From contig NC_092368.1 in NCBI RefSeq assembly GCF_030848805.1, positions 10,362,122 through 10,426,121 on the forward strand: a DNA stretch of 64,000 nt. The letters run 5' to 3'. The position numbers and the translations under genes were made by a program. Source of the DNA: Temnothorax longispinosus (taxonomy: Eukaryota > Arthropoda > Insecta > Hymenoptera > Formicidae). The notes under the pieces were generated by a model. That model worked only from the letters and a program-made list of their open reading frames with translations, did no database searches and was not told where the DNA came from. Below, one piece after another: positions 33,103 to 44,791 of the stretch; position 1 is the first letter of the stretch, and the number at the start of each line of letters is the position of its first letter.

Positions 33103-33662
33103 TTAAGGGGATGCTAAAGCCGTCCAAATTACCGACAATTACATTTCAAAGGTCTCATTTTGAAACGGCTTTACAGATCGCAAAATCCTTTTACAGGAGT
33201 AAAGTAGAGGTACTAATGAAGGGTGGGATTGTCAAATAATTAGCAATAATTGAAAAAAATTTTAAAATGCTGTCACCTCATAACCTTATTTTCTAATATA
33301 AACAGTTGTATAAGTAATATGTACGAAATGAAACTTTCCTACCCTTCAGAAGACGTGCACAAACAATAACGTACCTTTGAAATTGAGATTGAAAGCCTGG
33401 AATAAAAATGAGAGCTTTGAAACGATCGTGTATATTTTTCACAAAAATATTCACGCAGAGCAGCAATCATGTCACAGCAGTAGTTCACGGATCTTGCGAG
33501 AGATGGCGCGATGGCGCACGCAGCTGTGGGCAGTTTCGGGGTTGGGCGGTTGGCTACATTGTCTGGTTCGTACACAGCAATCGAACCAGGGACAGATATA
33601 TGATACAGATATCTCTCTCGTTAGGCATTTTTACATTTTTTAAAATTATTACTAATTATTTT

Positions 33663-34400
33663 ACAATCCCACCCTTTATTAGTACCTAAACTTTACTCCT
33701 GTAAAAGGATTTTGCGATCTATGAAGCCGTTTCAAAGAACGAGCTTTGACAGATATGTGGTACAGATATCTCGTTAGGCATTTTTACATTTTTTTCAATT
33801 ATTACTAATTATTTTACAATCCCACCCTTTATTAGTACCTAAACTTTACTTCTGTAAAAGGATTTTGCGATCTATGAAGCCGTTTCAAAGAACGAGCTTT
33901 GAAAGATATGTGGTACAGATATCTCGTTAGGCATTTTTACATTTTTTTCAATTATTACTAATTATTTTACAATCCCACCCTTCATTAGTACCTAAACTTT
34001 ACTCCTGTAAAAGGATTTTGCGATCTATGAAACCGTTTCAAAAAACGAGCTTTGACAGATATGGGGCCCAATTTTCTATCTACAAACGTATGCGTAAACT
34101 CTGCTCTAACAGAAAAGCTGCAAGCTTATTGGCTAAAAACTGTGCGACAGCCAATCAATTTGCAGCCTTTCTGTTAGAGCAGTGTTTGCGCATATGTTTC
34201 TCGTTAGAGAATCGGGCCCATGTGGTACAGATATTTCGTTAGGCATTTTTACATTTTTTTCAATTATTATTACTAATTATTTTACAATCCCACCCTTCAT
34301 TAGTACCTAAACTTTACTCCTGTAAAAGGATTTTGCGATCTATGAAGCCGTTTCAAAGAACGAGCTTAATTGACAGATATGTCGTATAGATGCCTCGTTA
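33663..34400 (+). repeat. 153-bp tandem repeat array
   Basis: Units start at 33663, 33816, 33969 and 34284, exactly 153 bp apart where uninterrupted. Each contains ACAATCCCACCCTT, CTGTAAAAGGATTTTGCG, GAAGCCGTTTCAAAGAACG and ACAGATATCTCGTTAGGC. The last interval is longer because of the MITE at 34064-34219. Units differ at a few sites only. Confidence 0.92.
34064..34219. mobile_element. 156-bp Harbinger-like MITE, TSD ATG
   Basis: An insertion in one tandem unit begins GGGCCCAATTTTCTA and ends GAGAATCGGGCCC, with ATG on both sides (34061-34063 and 34220-34222). Comparison with the neighbouring units shows the uninterrupted site. The interior is itself an inverted repeat (CTGCTCTAACAGAAAAGCTG... 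and its complement). A 3-bp duplication and GGGCC ends suggest the PIF/Harbinger group. Confidence 0.85.
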
Positions 34401-34471
34401 GACAAGGACAGATATCTCTCGTATTATTATTCCTTTCTCTATGTATGTAATTTGCATGCACCCATTTATTC

Positions 34472-34502
<31 letters not shown>

Positions 34503-34567
34503 TCTCCCTCTCTCATTGCTGTCTCTCTCTCTCTCTCTCTTAGTACACTGGGTAGCGTACACTTAGT

Positions 34568-34786
34568 ATGGTAAAATTGGAAGAATATGCGCAATTCTTC
34601 TCTAACGAAGATTATATTCAGAGCAAAGAATCATTAGACAAGCGATATATTACAGCTAAGACAATAACAGGAACGCAGAAATATCATTGTGTAATTCCAG
34701 ACGGAGAAGGCACTTTGAGATTTAAACAATTTTCATCATCTGTTGAATCTCGAATTTTTAAAATATTTAAACGTGTAAGAAAATAA
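34568..34786 (+). CDS. Small hypothetical protein in the TTAA element
   Basis: A 72-residue frame begins MVKLEEYAQFFSNEDYIQS, then has TAKTITGTQKYHCVIPDGEG and a basic end (FKIFKRVRK). Codon use looks coding and an A-rich 3' region with AATAAA-like motifs follows. I do not recognise it. It may be an exon or remnant of an accessory transposon protein. A (CT)n tract at 34470-34540 precedes it. Confidence 0.35.
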   Translation: MVKLEEYAQFFSNEDYIQSKESLDKRYITAKTITGTQKYHCVIPDGEGTLRFKQFSSSVESRIFKIFKRVRK

Positions 34787-34799
34787 ACGCTACTTTTAA

Positions 34800-37700
34800 T
34801 AAAAAAAATTTATCAAGCATAATAAACGCTTTAATTCAACTGTATTTTTTCCTGAAATCAATTTGTAAACTATTTAGTAATCACTATGTCTCAGATAATT
34901 ATTAATAGTAGTTCCTGTGTAAATTATTTTTTCTTTTCAAATATTTTTCAGCACGGATAAATAAAAAATGGAAATTAAAAAGTAAAAAAAAAATAGATCC
35001 CGTGATTATCTCATTATAAATTTAGGCTTAAAAGTTGTGAAATCGATGAGTTTTTTACAATAAATTTTGGAGAAAATCGATCAGTACGTGTTTTTTGTAA
35101 ATCAAAAATTTTTGTCAAAAAGAACCCCGCACAAAAACCTATGGAAATGGGTTCTCGGCGAATTTGTCTGAAACTTTGGGAAAATGTTGTTCATGTCATC
35201 TTGATCAAAAGTTCTCATGGCAACAACTCTCTTTAAAGCAGAATTTTTGCTCCAGGAGACCTCAAAGATGGATATTTTATCGCGCGATCACAGATGATTT
35301 CACCCATTCAGCTTTCAGAATAATGATTGTGTGTGTTTGTGTGTGTATTGCATAACCCATAAAACCTAATAACCTAATGTATTGATGAATAACAGTAATA
35401 ACAGTATGAACCGTCGGGATTAGCGTTATCCAATGTGCACCGCAAGAAGGTTGCGCGATCGGATTTTGCACATTATCCCTGAAAAGGACCGTTCGGGAAG
35501 CGCATTATTAGTGCTATTGCATCATTCTATCTTTATCGCTCATCAGGTGTAAAACAAGGAAAAAATAAGCAAATAGCACTTATAGCGTCTTCCCGAACGC
35601 ACCTAATAAATTAGTATTTAGCATCTCTATCGAATTTCTATCGAATTTCTATCAAAAAACGAGACAGGTCATTTTTTTGTTTTCTAAGAGAATTCAATCA
35701 CTAACCGAATTTCACTAATATCTAAACGTCAGAAACGCACGTGGTCCGAGTTAGCACAGGTCCGACAGATTTCTTTCTATAGACGGCATAGTTGCCAAAA
35801 TATATTTCATGAAAAGAAAATTAATCTACAAAAATCAAATAATATTATGAGCACAAACGATACACGAAGAATTTATTTTGAGAATCAGAAAGATTAAAAA
35901 AACGCGACAAAGTTTTTTCCCTCCGAATGAAATTCCAACGTGCGCTTCTAAGGTCAACGCGCATCCTTTGCTAAACGAATGAATTCATACACGTTTTGCT
36001 GCCAGATTTTTATTGACGCGATACAGACGGGTGTACATCTGAGCCTCAATAAAGCGCAAGTTTAATCGTAAATCAGTTATGCCAAAGATCTTAGATCTTA
36101 TATTTGTCAATAAAGTTATAAAATCCGCAAACAATGCGAAAATTTGCGCATAGTCCCTCGTGATCGAATATAAATGCATCGCGTCGCTTCGCTAATGATC
36201 GGATAAACACTTTCTCGAAAACGCAACAAAATATTTGCTCCACGAAATAAGCTCGCACAAATCGCATCTGACAAAACTGAAATTTAACAAATATATGTAA
36301 AATCATAAAGCTATAAATTAGTTTTTGTTTTTAACAAGAGAAGTTGAGACACGTAGCGATAAAATTGAATGAATTTCCAACACGATAAAGATAAGTTTAA
36401 TAATTTTCTTCTACGGTTTTCGTTTCCTTTTTAAAAAATAAAGATGTTAAAAAAAATCAATATAAAGTAATATGTAACAAAAGTTTCTCTTGGTGTAAAT
36501 TTTTAAAAGGAGGAAGCAAGTTTGAAAGAATAATATGATGAATCAACATTCTCTGAATACATATAGAAACCATTCAATTTTTTCCCGACGCGTTGTGGAA
36601 AATATGACGGCTCCGTATAATCGTTAATTACCGCGAGACATATGCTAATAACGAACCGTCGGTCGTAAGCAAATTCCTCGAAACGTTCGCTACAAGAGAA
36701 AACGAAAACAATTTTGGGACAAGAACGGAAGCGTTCGTTTGATCGTCATCGTCTTCGTTTCTAAGCCGAAAAGATGTACGTACTCCACTAAGATAAATCG
36801 TAATTATTCTTGATATCAGCATTCGCGGCATCCTAAAGTCCCGATGGATAAAAACTAAATACTTGTAGCATCCGAGTTTGATTTAGTCGGGCAACGTGAA
36901 CACAGTTACACGTTTGCCCGTCTCCGTGAAAAAAAAACGCGACGATCACCTTTTTTCTTTCTTTTCAAGTACTATGTATACTTGTAAACTATAAATGTAT
37001 AAAAACGATTAGGTACTCGCCGCGATGGAAAGAAAAGTAACACAATACAATTTCTTTATGATTCTCGAAATCAAATCTGGATTTCTAAGCACAAGGAAAG
37101 ACATCTCTTTTGCTTATGTATTATTCGACAAAGCAATGATACTCTTCATGGAGTGCAGTAACGGCTGTCGCATACTAACAATGGAAACGAAAACAAGGGC
37201 GAAAACGGATAAAAGATTGAAGCGCACTCGGAAGGGAAATGAAAGCACCGCGAGCTTCCTCTTCTCGACGGTCCTTCGACTTTATTCGTGAGGCAACGAT
37301 ACTTTACGCAAATATCCAGTATTCTGTATACAATCATAATTAGCTAATCATCCGTCGATGAAACATATCGCTCGCGTTAAAACAGCCGCTTCGGCGTAAA
37401 CTGCACGTTATGCAGTTATAGATAATTAACAAACTGAATAAAAATCATAATTATTAATATCATTATGTTATAATAATTAAGATTTTTATTCAGTTTGTTA
37501 TCTATACTGTTCATCAGCTGCGTTACTCTCTACTCTGATGCTAAGACTAAGTGTATATTTTTCTATGTAAAGACAGAATAAAATTAGTTATATAAATCAA
37601 TACTATATAAATTTAATATTTATTGCATTTGTTATAGAAGTTATTATTTTACCCCATCAAGAATGGATAGATCCTTTGAAATAGTTTTACATCATTCATT

Positions 37701-38015
37701 TACATTACAAGAAAAAAATTATTTGAGGTGCAAGAGATGCAGTAAATTGCCAAGTCTAATAAGTACCCGCGTCAATATATACTATGTATACTAATTCACA
37801 TTCTCAATTGTGCTACTGTTATTATTTGTCATCAGACAATTATAAACATACACATAATAATTAGATACATATTATATATATATACGCACATGTGTGCATA
37901 AGAATATATGTAATTTATAAAAAGCGGGTGCTTATCAGCCTTGATACGTTACTGCCTTCTGCTACGGATGGCCAGAAAGCATTTTCAGGTTCAGGCCGTA
38001 TTGCTAAAGAATCCA
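34800..38015. other. Interior of TTAA element, no gene seen
   Basis: AT-rich DNA with no convincing frame. A foldback around AACAAACTGAATAAAAAT (37425-37500, inverse pair around ATTATTAATATC) is visible. Otherwise I see nothing in this stretch. Confidence 0.5.
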
Positions 38016-38049
38016 AGACGCGGCAACGCCGCGCGGCGTTGCCGCGTCT
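38016..38049. other. Perfect 34-bp GC-rich palindrome
   Basis: AGACGCGGCAACGCCGC is followed directly by its exact reverse complement, with no loop. It lies 220 bp inside the right end of the TTAA element. Confidence 0.95.
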
Positions 38050-38931
38050 ATAGCATATGTCTCTCTACCGTGCGTCCGTGTGAGCAATTCAGTGGTGTGT
38101 GTACGGACATACATACATCACTTCATAGAACCTGAAATTAGTTGGTAACACTGAAACCGGAGTTTCGCGTTGTCACCACGCGAAGTCTTCAATATCAGTT
38201 CGGCCTTTGCTTTTAGTTGACAGAGTTGACATTACCGACGTCGAGAAAGTTCGGCCTTAGCTTTAGCATCCCCTTAATTAACAATTACTTTTCTCTGCAA
38301 CAAAAGCACGTATTCAAACGATTTTTTTTAAATCTGCTTAAAATTTTCCGAATTTTATGATTATTACATTATAAATGTCATATTCTCAGTATTAACGGAG
38401 ATAAACAAGTTTAGGAAAAATATGTATTAATTAATAACAAATTATTTTTGTGATATTTTATACTGTATTGTATATTGTATACTGTCAATACAGATAGAAA
38501 ATAGGTTTTCTACACACTTATTTTACTTTATTTTACGTGAATTTTTCCGAGTCTTTTTTTAAAACTTAATATAATTTAATTTGTTCTGCTAGTTGCAAAT
38601 AAAACAGAATAACGCATGGTAAATTTCTTGAATCTTTGAAAGTTTCGTATCGTTTTATCCGCGTACTTATCAATGGAGCGAAGACGAGCGAACAAGCGCG
38701 AACACGTCTTTTCTTTGATGTACATCGGTGCGATAGTACATTGTTTGTCCCTTATTTTTATGTAGAAGCAGACCCTGAACGCTCGTGCAGTGTAACATTG
38801 TCATTTTTAACAATCTCAGAGAAATTTCGATTGATTGTGTCCATCGTTTTGCATTGATTCTACGTTTAAAAAATATACTTGGCGCGATACATTACCGTGT
38901 CTCTTGACAAATAAATAAAAATGGTCCTGAA

Positions 38932-39512
38932 AAAAACTGCGTCGTCTGCAATAAAAATTTATCGAGCGAGAAAGTTATTGCGATTACTGCTGCACGTCGT
39001 GAAACATTTAAGGAAGCCAGCAAAGGTAGAGGCGACAGATTATTCACATGTGTTTCGGAAAACGACAGCATGCATGAGAAATGTTACAAATCTTATACGC
39101 ACATCCCGATAACATAGTTGCAGTTGTACGACAACGGAATATGCAGGGTCCATCGATATGTACACGGTCAATAGGTGCTACTGACTCTGATTTTGAAAAC
39201 CTGTGCATATTTTGCAGAAAAGATTCTTCTCAGTCGTTTTTAAAAAAAGAAATGAAAAAAACAAAACGGAAGAGAATGCGTGTTTGTCGATTTGAAAATA
39301 AAAAAACGCTAAAAACTATTAGCGAACGGGCTAAGCAGCGGACAGATTTGAAAGCTATTAATGTCTCTACACTTGTAGCAACAATCGATCTGGATAAAGT
39401 TATTCCAAAGTATCATCACCCTTGTTTGAAAGATTTTTACAAAGTTAACGTTCCGTTATCACGTGTAAACATAAGTGCTCCAGTAATTGAACACATTATG
39501 CGGTATCTATAA
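38932..39512 (+). pseudogene. Tandem CxxC...HxxC zinc-module protein, frameshifted
   Basis: The first part (frame from 38937) reads CVVCNKNL ... HEKCYKSY. After a frame shift near 39100 a second part reads CIFCRKD ... RVCRFENKKTLKTISERAKQ ... YHHPCLKDFY and stops at 39512. Two repeated Cys2...His-Cys modules suggest a zinc-binding N-terminal domain of a kind often seen in uncharacterised proteins linked to transposons in invertebrates; that link is from memory. It lies in X between the TTAA element and the gypsy element. The frame shift makes it non-functional. Confidence 0.5.
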
Positions 39513-40422
39513 GACCACTGTTTAAAATGTAAGTAAAAAGCGAGGAGAGATCATATATCTAACATCTGGCGCGATTGTATTCACATCAACTTCGTAAAGT
39601 CGAGTCACGCTAGATGGCGAAGCTAGCGTCGTCATGCATGCTTCCGCGCGCCAGAGCGTGGGCCGCGTATTGCCGTGCGCGGTGAAGAGAGAGAGTTGCG
39701 CGTGCGCGAGGCGGACGCGTGCGAGACTGCGACTCACCGAGCGAGCATTCGTTTCCGGTCCTTGGTCGAAGTAACAGCGTTCTCGTACATGAGACGTTCG
39801 GCAGAATCATCGAGAATAGCGAGTCGTAGCGCGTATAGTACAGCAGACTGTTACATTATTTCACACTCTGAGTGAAGTCGTTTATCCGATACATTGCGAG
39901 CCGATTATTTATACGAGAGATAGATTGGATTAAGCATATGCCACGGGACTATACCGGCCCAGAGATCGACCACGCTATTACCACTGCGTGTGAACGCATG
40001 AAGGAAGGTCAGCCATTGCAGTATCGTGTTACATATCGAAGGAACAGCCCCATTGAGACACCTGGGATGCATTACGGGCTACTACAGAGAGAGTGAGGCA
40101 TTCTTATATTAAGAATCTAATATCCAAGTAGAGATTTCGTCAGTAACAAGGTAACGCTTAGACTTCTGACAACCACAGATCTGTGCAAAGTTGAGAATCA
40201 ATCGGATCTCCGATCCGAGAGCTGTTGCGGATTGATAACGCCGTCTACTTTATGATCTTGGTTTCAGATTTCTAGAAAGCTCTCGAAAGGACCCCGTGCT
40301 CAGAGAAAAAGATGCCGACTGTTGACCGATAGTCCTGTTATCCAATTTAGCGAGTTAATCGAGTAAAATCTGAGGTCAGTAAATTCATCTTCGTTTGTCT
40401 TACGATTGCCATCGATACATAT
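39513..40422. other. No recognised gene
   Basis: About 900 bp, moderately GC-rich at 39600-39850, with short frames on both strands and no clear coding signal. Confidence 0.4.
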
Positions 40423-40749
40423 TGTTACGTCCTCCGGACGTTTTCTCACGAATCACTCGCACACTCTCACACTCCCGGAACGCGCCCAAAAAGAATAAAA
40501 GCTTTTAAGGTGGTACTGAGTTTTAATATGATAATCCAGTACAAAAGAACAATGCAATATAATATGTAATATCCGCAAATGCTCATTAGCCTCGAAAGCG
40601 TCTGCACGATGCGTCAGCCAGACAAAATCTGTCATGGAGCTCAAAAACAACGACCGGGCGATTGTCAATAAACAACCCCCTTAACGATGAAGCTCCACGA
40701 TGACACTCAAGGGAAGATATTCAGGAGATAAAAGACCAGGGACGTAACA
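40423..40749 (-). repeat. 3' LTR of the gypsy element
   Basis: 327 bp, reading on + from TGTTACGTCCTCCGG to GGGACGTAACA, with 5-bp or longer inverted ends. An AAGGGGGACAG polypurine tract abuts it on the minus strand (40750-40764). Confidence 0.92.
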
Positions 40750-40764
40750 CTGTCCCCCTTTATT

Positions 40765-41445
40765 AAGATTGTCGTCCCGACAATCGAAAACAAGGGGCAT
40801 CCATTGTCAATCCAAAGTTCTATGCTCCGATGTCGACTTCATGACTCCCGCGAATATCCCTGTTCTACCCTGGGCTCCTGCCACAGGTTACCGAACAATC
40901 CGCAATTCTGGATCTCGTCGTACATCCGCACAAATTGTTGATTCCAGGGTAACGACGAGTCTTCCTGCCCTACCCTGGGCTGCCGCCGCAGGTTACCGAG
41001 CGATTCCGTCATTTTGGACCTAATTGACTTCCAGAGTCCCTCGAAGACAAGTCCCGGTCTCCCTACGTCCTCCGGTTCAGACAAGGGGGGGGGGTATTCT
41101 CCGTGGACCCATCGTCCCTCATGGACTCCCCAAGTCCCTGTCTCGGCATTTGCCCAAAGTCCCGCGGGAAAACCACGGATCAAAAAAACCGCGGGCGAGA
41201 CAGTCTTCTTAAAGTAGAAGATATCCAACAAAATTCTATCCAACAAGGTGTGACTCGTCGTTCAGCCAATCCGCCATCTTCAGGAAAACGTTTTCCTCAA
41301 GGCAAACCTCTCCTTAGATCGAAAGTCTCCTAAGACGGAAAAAAATAAATTACGCAGTAACTACTTAATTTATTTATATTTAAATTAAAATATCCCTCCC
41401 AAATTTTAAAGAAAAATTAACATTTCCGGGCTCCAATCTTCTTTA
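40765..41445 (-). other. 3' untranslated part of the gypsy element
   Basis: Lies between the end of pol and the polypurine tract. It contains two imperfect tandem copies of a unit of about 110 bp with CTACCCTGGGCTCCTGCC/CTACCCTGGGCTGCCGCC and AGGTTACCGA. A 135-codon minus-strand frame covers these repeats but has no recognisable domain; no env is seen. Confidence 0.6.
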
Positions 41446-44262
41446 TTAGTTTTCTAAACTTCTCTCGAGAAAAGGAGCTAATCTATCTAAATGTACAATT
41501 TTCCTCCTATGTCTAGACGATCTCTCTATACAAAACACCACGTCACTAAGTTTTTTTACTATCCGGAATGGACCTTCCCAACTTCCTTGTAACTTCGGAG
41601 CTTTCCCTTTACTTCTTCGAGGATTATAAAACCAAACTTTCTGTCCTACCTCAAAAAGAATTCTTCTGGCACCACGATCATAACGAAGCTTCATCTGAGA
41701 AGATTTCAGATTCATTCGCTCTCTAACTGAAAAATGGATTTCCTTTAATTTTTCCTTTAAATTTCTTATAAAATTCCTTCCCAAAAGTCCTCCTTCAGCA
41801 AATTCAAGATTTCCCCGTAAAAGATCCACCGGTAACCTAAGTTCCCTACCAAAATATAACTCTGCCGGAGTCACGCTAGTGGTTTCATGCTTTGAAGATC
41901 TGTAAGCTAAAAGAAACATGGGAATCCACCGATCCCAGTCCTTTTGATCCTCTGACACGTATTTCGCCAAGAAATTTGAAATAGTCTGATGCTGACGTTC
42001 TACTTGTCCGTCAGATTGAGGATGAAGGGCGGTGGTTCTAGTCTTCTTTATCCCGAGTAATTTCATTAATTCTGAGAAAAGTTGTGATTCAAAGTTCTTC
42101 CCTTGATCGGTGTGAACTTCACTTGGAATTCCATGCCTTGAGATAAATTGATTAACAAAGACTTCAGCGACCGTTTTAGCTCTGATATTTTTAATAGGAA
42201 AAGCTTCCACCCATTTAGTGAAGCAATCTACGATAACAAGCAAATATCTGTTTCCGGATCTTGTCAAAGGAAGAGGACCAAGTATGTCCATCTGTATTTT
42301 TTCTAATGGAGCTCCAACATTATAAATTTGTAGAGGAGATTTCCCTTTTCCTGAAGGACCTTTCTTCGAAACACAGATTTTACAGGTTTTGCACCATTCC
42401 TCAACATCCTGTTTGCAGGTTGCCCAGAAGAATCGTTTTCGAATTTCTCCTAAAGTTTTATTGACTCCGAAATGTCCTCCTGCTGGAGAATCATGCGTCT
42501 CCTCTAATATCTCTTTTATTCGTACTCGAGAAACCACAAGTTGGAGAAAACTTGATTTTAAATTTGGAGCTTCCCATTTTTTATAGAGAATCCCATTTTT
42601 CACAATCAAAGAATCCCAATACGACCAATATATTAGAGTTGAAATATCTTCTCCGACTATTTCTGAGCGTGGGGGACGAATTGCCGTTTCCTTGGCACAA
42701 AGAATAAATGAAATGCTAGGATCCTGTCGTTGCATTTCACGCCAATTTTCCAAATTTTCACCTTCGAACACGATACGAGAAATTATTTGTTCCTTCTCTT
42801 CCGAATTTTTCCTCTCCACTTTTGCACAATATTGACAATTGTTTGATTCACAAAGTCTTCTAGACAATCCGTCAGCATTATTGTGAGAAATCCCTTTACG
42901 ATAGATAATCTCAAACTCGTATTGCTGTAATCTTTCCATCCATCGAGCTAATTGACCTTCCAAATCTCTGAAAGATAAAAGCCATCGTAACGAAACATGA
43001 TCTGTTCGGATTAAAAATTTTTGTCCCAAAAGATAATGACGAAAAAACTTTATAGCATCTACTATCGCTAAAAGTTCCCGACGAGTAACACAATAGTTTC
43101 GTTCGGCTTTATTAAGCACACGACTAAAATAAGCAATTACTTTCTCTTTTCCATCTTGCTTCTGAGACAACACTGCACCGATTCCTATAATTGACGCGTC
43201 AGTATCCAATAAAAATTCTCCCTTTTCTCTCGGAAAAGAAAGAATTGGAGAAGAACATAATAAAAACTTTAACTTTTCAAAAGCTTTCTGACATTCATCT
43301 CCCCACACGTATTTAGTTTGACCCTCTGTCAACATGTAAAGGGGCTTAGCTAAAGAAGAAAATCCTCGAACAAATTTACGATAATAAGAACAAAATCCTA
43401 GAAAACTTCGTAATTGTTTTTTTGTGTGAGGTATTGGCCAATCTTTGACAACGGAAATCTTATCGGGATCCGTAACAACACCTTCCGCAGAAATCACATA
43501 ACCCAAATATTTTACGCTTTTACTAAATAACACACATTTCTTCGGGTTTATTTTTAAATTCGCTTCTCTTAATCGTAAAAATACTGTTCTAAGATTGTTT
43601 ATCATTTCAATAAAACTTTTCCCAAAAATTATCACATCATCCAAATATACAAGGCAAATCTTTGATAATAAATTTTGTAAAACCTTTTCCATAAGGCGTT
43701 CAAATGTTGCAGGGGCGTTACACAAACCAAAGGGCATAGTTGTAAATTGCCAAAGTCCTTTACCGATTGAAAAAGCCGTTTTCTCTTTGTCCTCGGGACG
43801 GATCTTAATTTGCCAATACCCACTTTTAAGATCAAGTGTGGAAAACCAAGAATTACCTGCTAGCTGGTCAAGAATATCATCAATTCGGGGAAGGGAATAA
43901 GAATCCTTAATAGTTACCTCGTTTAATTTTCTATAATCAACACAGAACCTTATAGAACCATCCTTCTTTTTAACCATGACAGCAGGAGAAATCCATGGAC
44001 TATGTGACTCCTCAATTACTCCACGTGAACTCATATCTTCCAAAATCTTATCGACTTCTTCCCTCATTTGAATCGGAATCCTACGAGAAACCTGTTTTAT
44101 AGGAGGAGAATCTCGAACATTCACAATATGTTCTACAACATTACAATTTCCTGCAATAATGTTTTCAGAAAATAAATCATCAAATTCATCAAGAAAATCA
44201 ACAAAACTTTCTTTTTCTACTTCAGTTAAATATTGAGAATTCATTTCATAGAGTTCTTTCAA
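41446..44262 (-). CDS. Gypsy Pol: RT, RNase H, integrase
   Basis: An uninterrupted 938-residue frame. Reverse transcriptase spans about residues 60-240, with FSTLDLKSGYWQI and the active-site YLDDVIIF. RNase H follows at about 330-450 (LLDTDASIIGIGAVLSQK, AIVDAIKFFRHYLLG, LIRTDH). The integrase zinc finger is HDSPAGGHFGVNKT...CKTCKICVSKK near residues 600-640. The integrase core follows with D in QMDILGPLP and D in HTDQGKNF, plus a C-terminal GPFRIVKKLSD domain. All catalytic motifs are intact, which fits a recent insertion. It starts in a different frame from the preceding protease, overlapping by 17 bases, which suggests programmed frameshifting or one mutation. Confidence 0.95.
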   Translation of the reverse strand: MKELYEMNSQYLTEVEKESFVDFLDEFDDLFSENIIAGNCNVVEHIVNVRDSPPIKQVSRRIPIQMREEVDKILEDMSSRGVIEESHSPWISPAVMVKKKDGSIRFCVDYRKLNEVTIKDSYSLPRIDDILDQLAGNSWFSTLDLKSGYWQIKIRPEDKEKTAFSIGKGLWQFTTMPFGLCNAPATFERLMEKVLQNLLSKICLVYLDDVIIFGKSFIEMINNLRTVFLRLREANLKINPKKCVLFSKSVKYLGYVISAEGVVTDPDKISVVKDWPIPHTKKQLRSFLGFCSYYRKFVRGFSSLAKPLYMLTEGQTKYVWGDECQKAFEKLKFLLCSSPILSFPREKGEFLLDTDASIIGIGAVLSQKQDGKEKVIAYFSRVLNKAERNYCVTRRELLAIVDAIKFFRHYLLGQKFLIRTDHVSLRWLLSFRDLEGQLARWMERLQQYEFEIIYRKGISHNNADGLSRRLCESNNCQYCAKVERKNSEEKEQIISRIVFEGENLENWREMQRQDPSISFILCAKETAIRPPRSEIVGEDISTLIYWSYWDSLIVKNGILYKKWEAPNLKSSFLQLVVSRVRIKEILEETHDSPAGGHFGVNKTLGEIRKRFFWATCKQDVEEWCKTCKICVSKKGPSGKGKSPLQIYNVGAPLEKIQMDILGPLPLTRSGNRYLLVIVDCFTKWVEAFPIKNIRAKTVAEVFVNQFISRHGIPSEVHTDQGKNFESQLFSELMKLLGIKKTRTTALHPQSDGQVERQHQTISNFLAKYVSEDQKDWDRWIPMFLLAYRSSKHETTSVTPAELYFGRELRLPVDLLRGNLEFAEGGLLGRNFIRNLKEKLKEIHFSVRERMNLKSSQMKLRYDRGARRILFEVGQKVWFYNPRRSKGKAPKLQGSWEGPFRIVKKLSDVVFCIERSSRHRRKIVHLDRLAPFLERSLEN

Positions 44263-44791
44263 GGGGATCGGAACTTTTTTTAAAAGAATCTTTAATTCTA
44301 GCTATTTCTTTTTCAAATATTGGACTTCTAAAAGCCGATTCAAAGACTTTCTCTAAATTAACCATTTTTAGAAAATCTATTTCCAAAAGACATTTATCAT
44401 TTATGTCTGCAATAAACATTGGAATTTCTAACGAGTATTTCCCTAGTTCAACTTTAATTTCTGCCCAAAATTCTACACAAACTTTTTCTCCGGTGGGATA
44501 TCTTAAATTAACAAAATTTTTACAAATCTTTCTTTTTTCTTTATCAACAAATTTGCTATTTATTATGGAAACATCGGAGCCCGTGTCGACCTTGAAAGAA
44601 CACACTTTATTATCAACTTTTCCCCTGTAAATGAAATAATCGTTATTCTTAATCCTATTAACATTTAAAACAATTTCCGAGGAATTTTTCACGGAAGCCA
44701 AACTCTCCCCGACAAGCTCGGCTAAACCAAATTTCCCTTTTCCGTAGGACATTCGTACCGGAAATGTCCGAGTTTCCCACATGTCCAACAT
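44246..44791 (-). CDS. Gypsy aspartic protease frame
   Basis: A 181-residue frame with the catalytic DTGSDVSI motif near residue 69 and a CLLEIDFLK element near residue 135 that corresponds to the ILG-D-L strand of retropepsins. It follows the nucleocapsid zinc knuckle (which is in the gag frame at about 44790) and overlaps the start of pol. The protease matures the Gag-Pol polyprotein. Confidence 0.85.
   Translation of the reverse strand: MLDMWETRTFPVRMSYGKGKFGLAELVGESLASVKNSSEIVLNVNRIKNNDYFIYRGKVDNKVCSFKVDTGSDVSIINSKFVDKEKRKICKNFVNLRYPTGEKVCVEFWAEIKVELGKYSLEIPMFIADINDKCLLEIDFLKMVNLEKVFESAFRSPIFEKEIARIKDSFKKSSDPLERTL

Larger units (their letters stand above)
33107..38273. mobile_element. 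TTAA-flanked transposon, 5.2 kb
   Basis: Left end TTAAGGGGATGCTAAAGC and right end GCTTTAGCATCCCCTTAA are inverted repeats flanked by TTAA (33103-33106 and 38274-38277), as in piggyBac or Kolobok elements. An inverted copy of the 153-bp repeat unit lies at 33150-33240, opposite the tandem array at 33663-34400. A similar subterminal pattern (GTTGACATTACCGACGTCGAGAAAGTTCG) also ends a sequence near 63490-63535. No transposase was recognised in the interior. Confidence 0.8.

Noticed and set aside
40839..41246. 135-residue minus-strand frame as a gypsy env
   Set aside because: No signal peptide, membrane segment or env motif; it covers an imperfect tandem repeat in the untranslated tail.
42261..43900. 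Plus-strand frames opposite gypsy pol
   Set aside because: Shadows of the 938-codon minus-strand pol frame.
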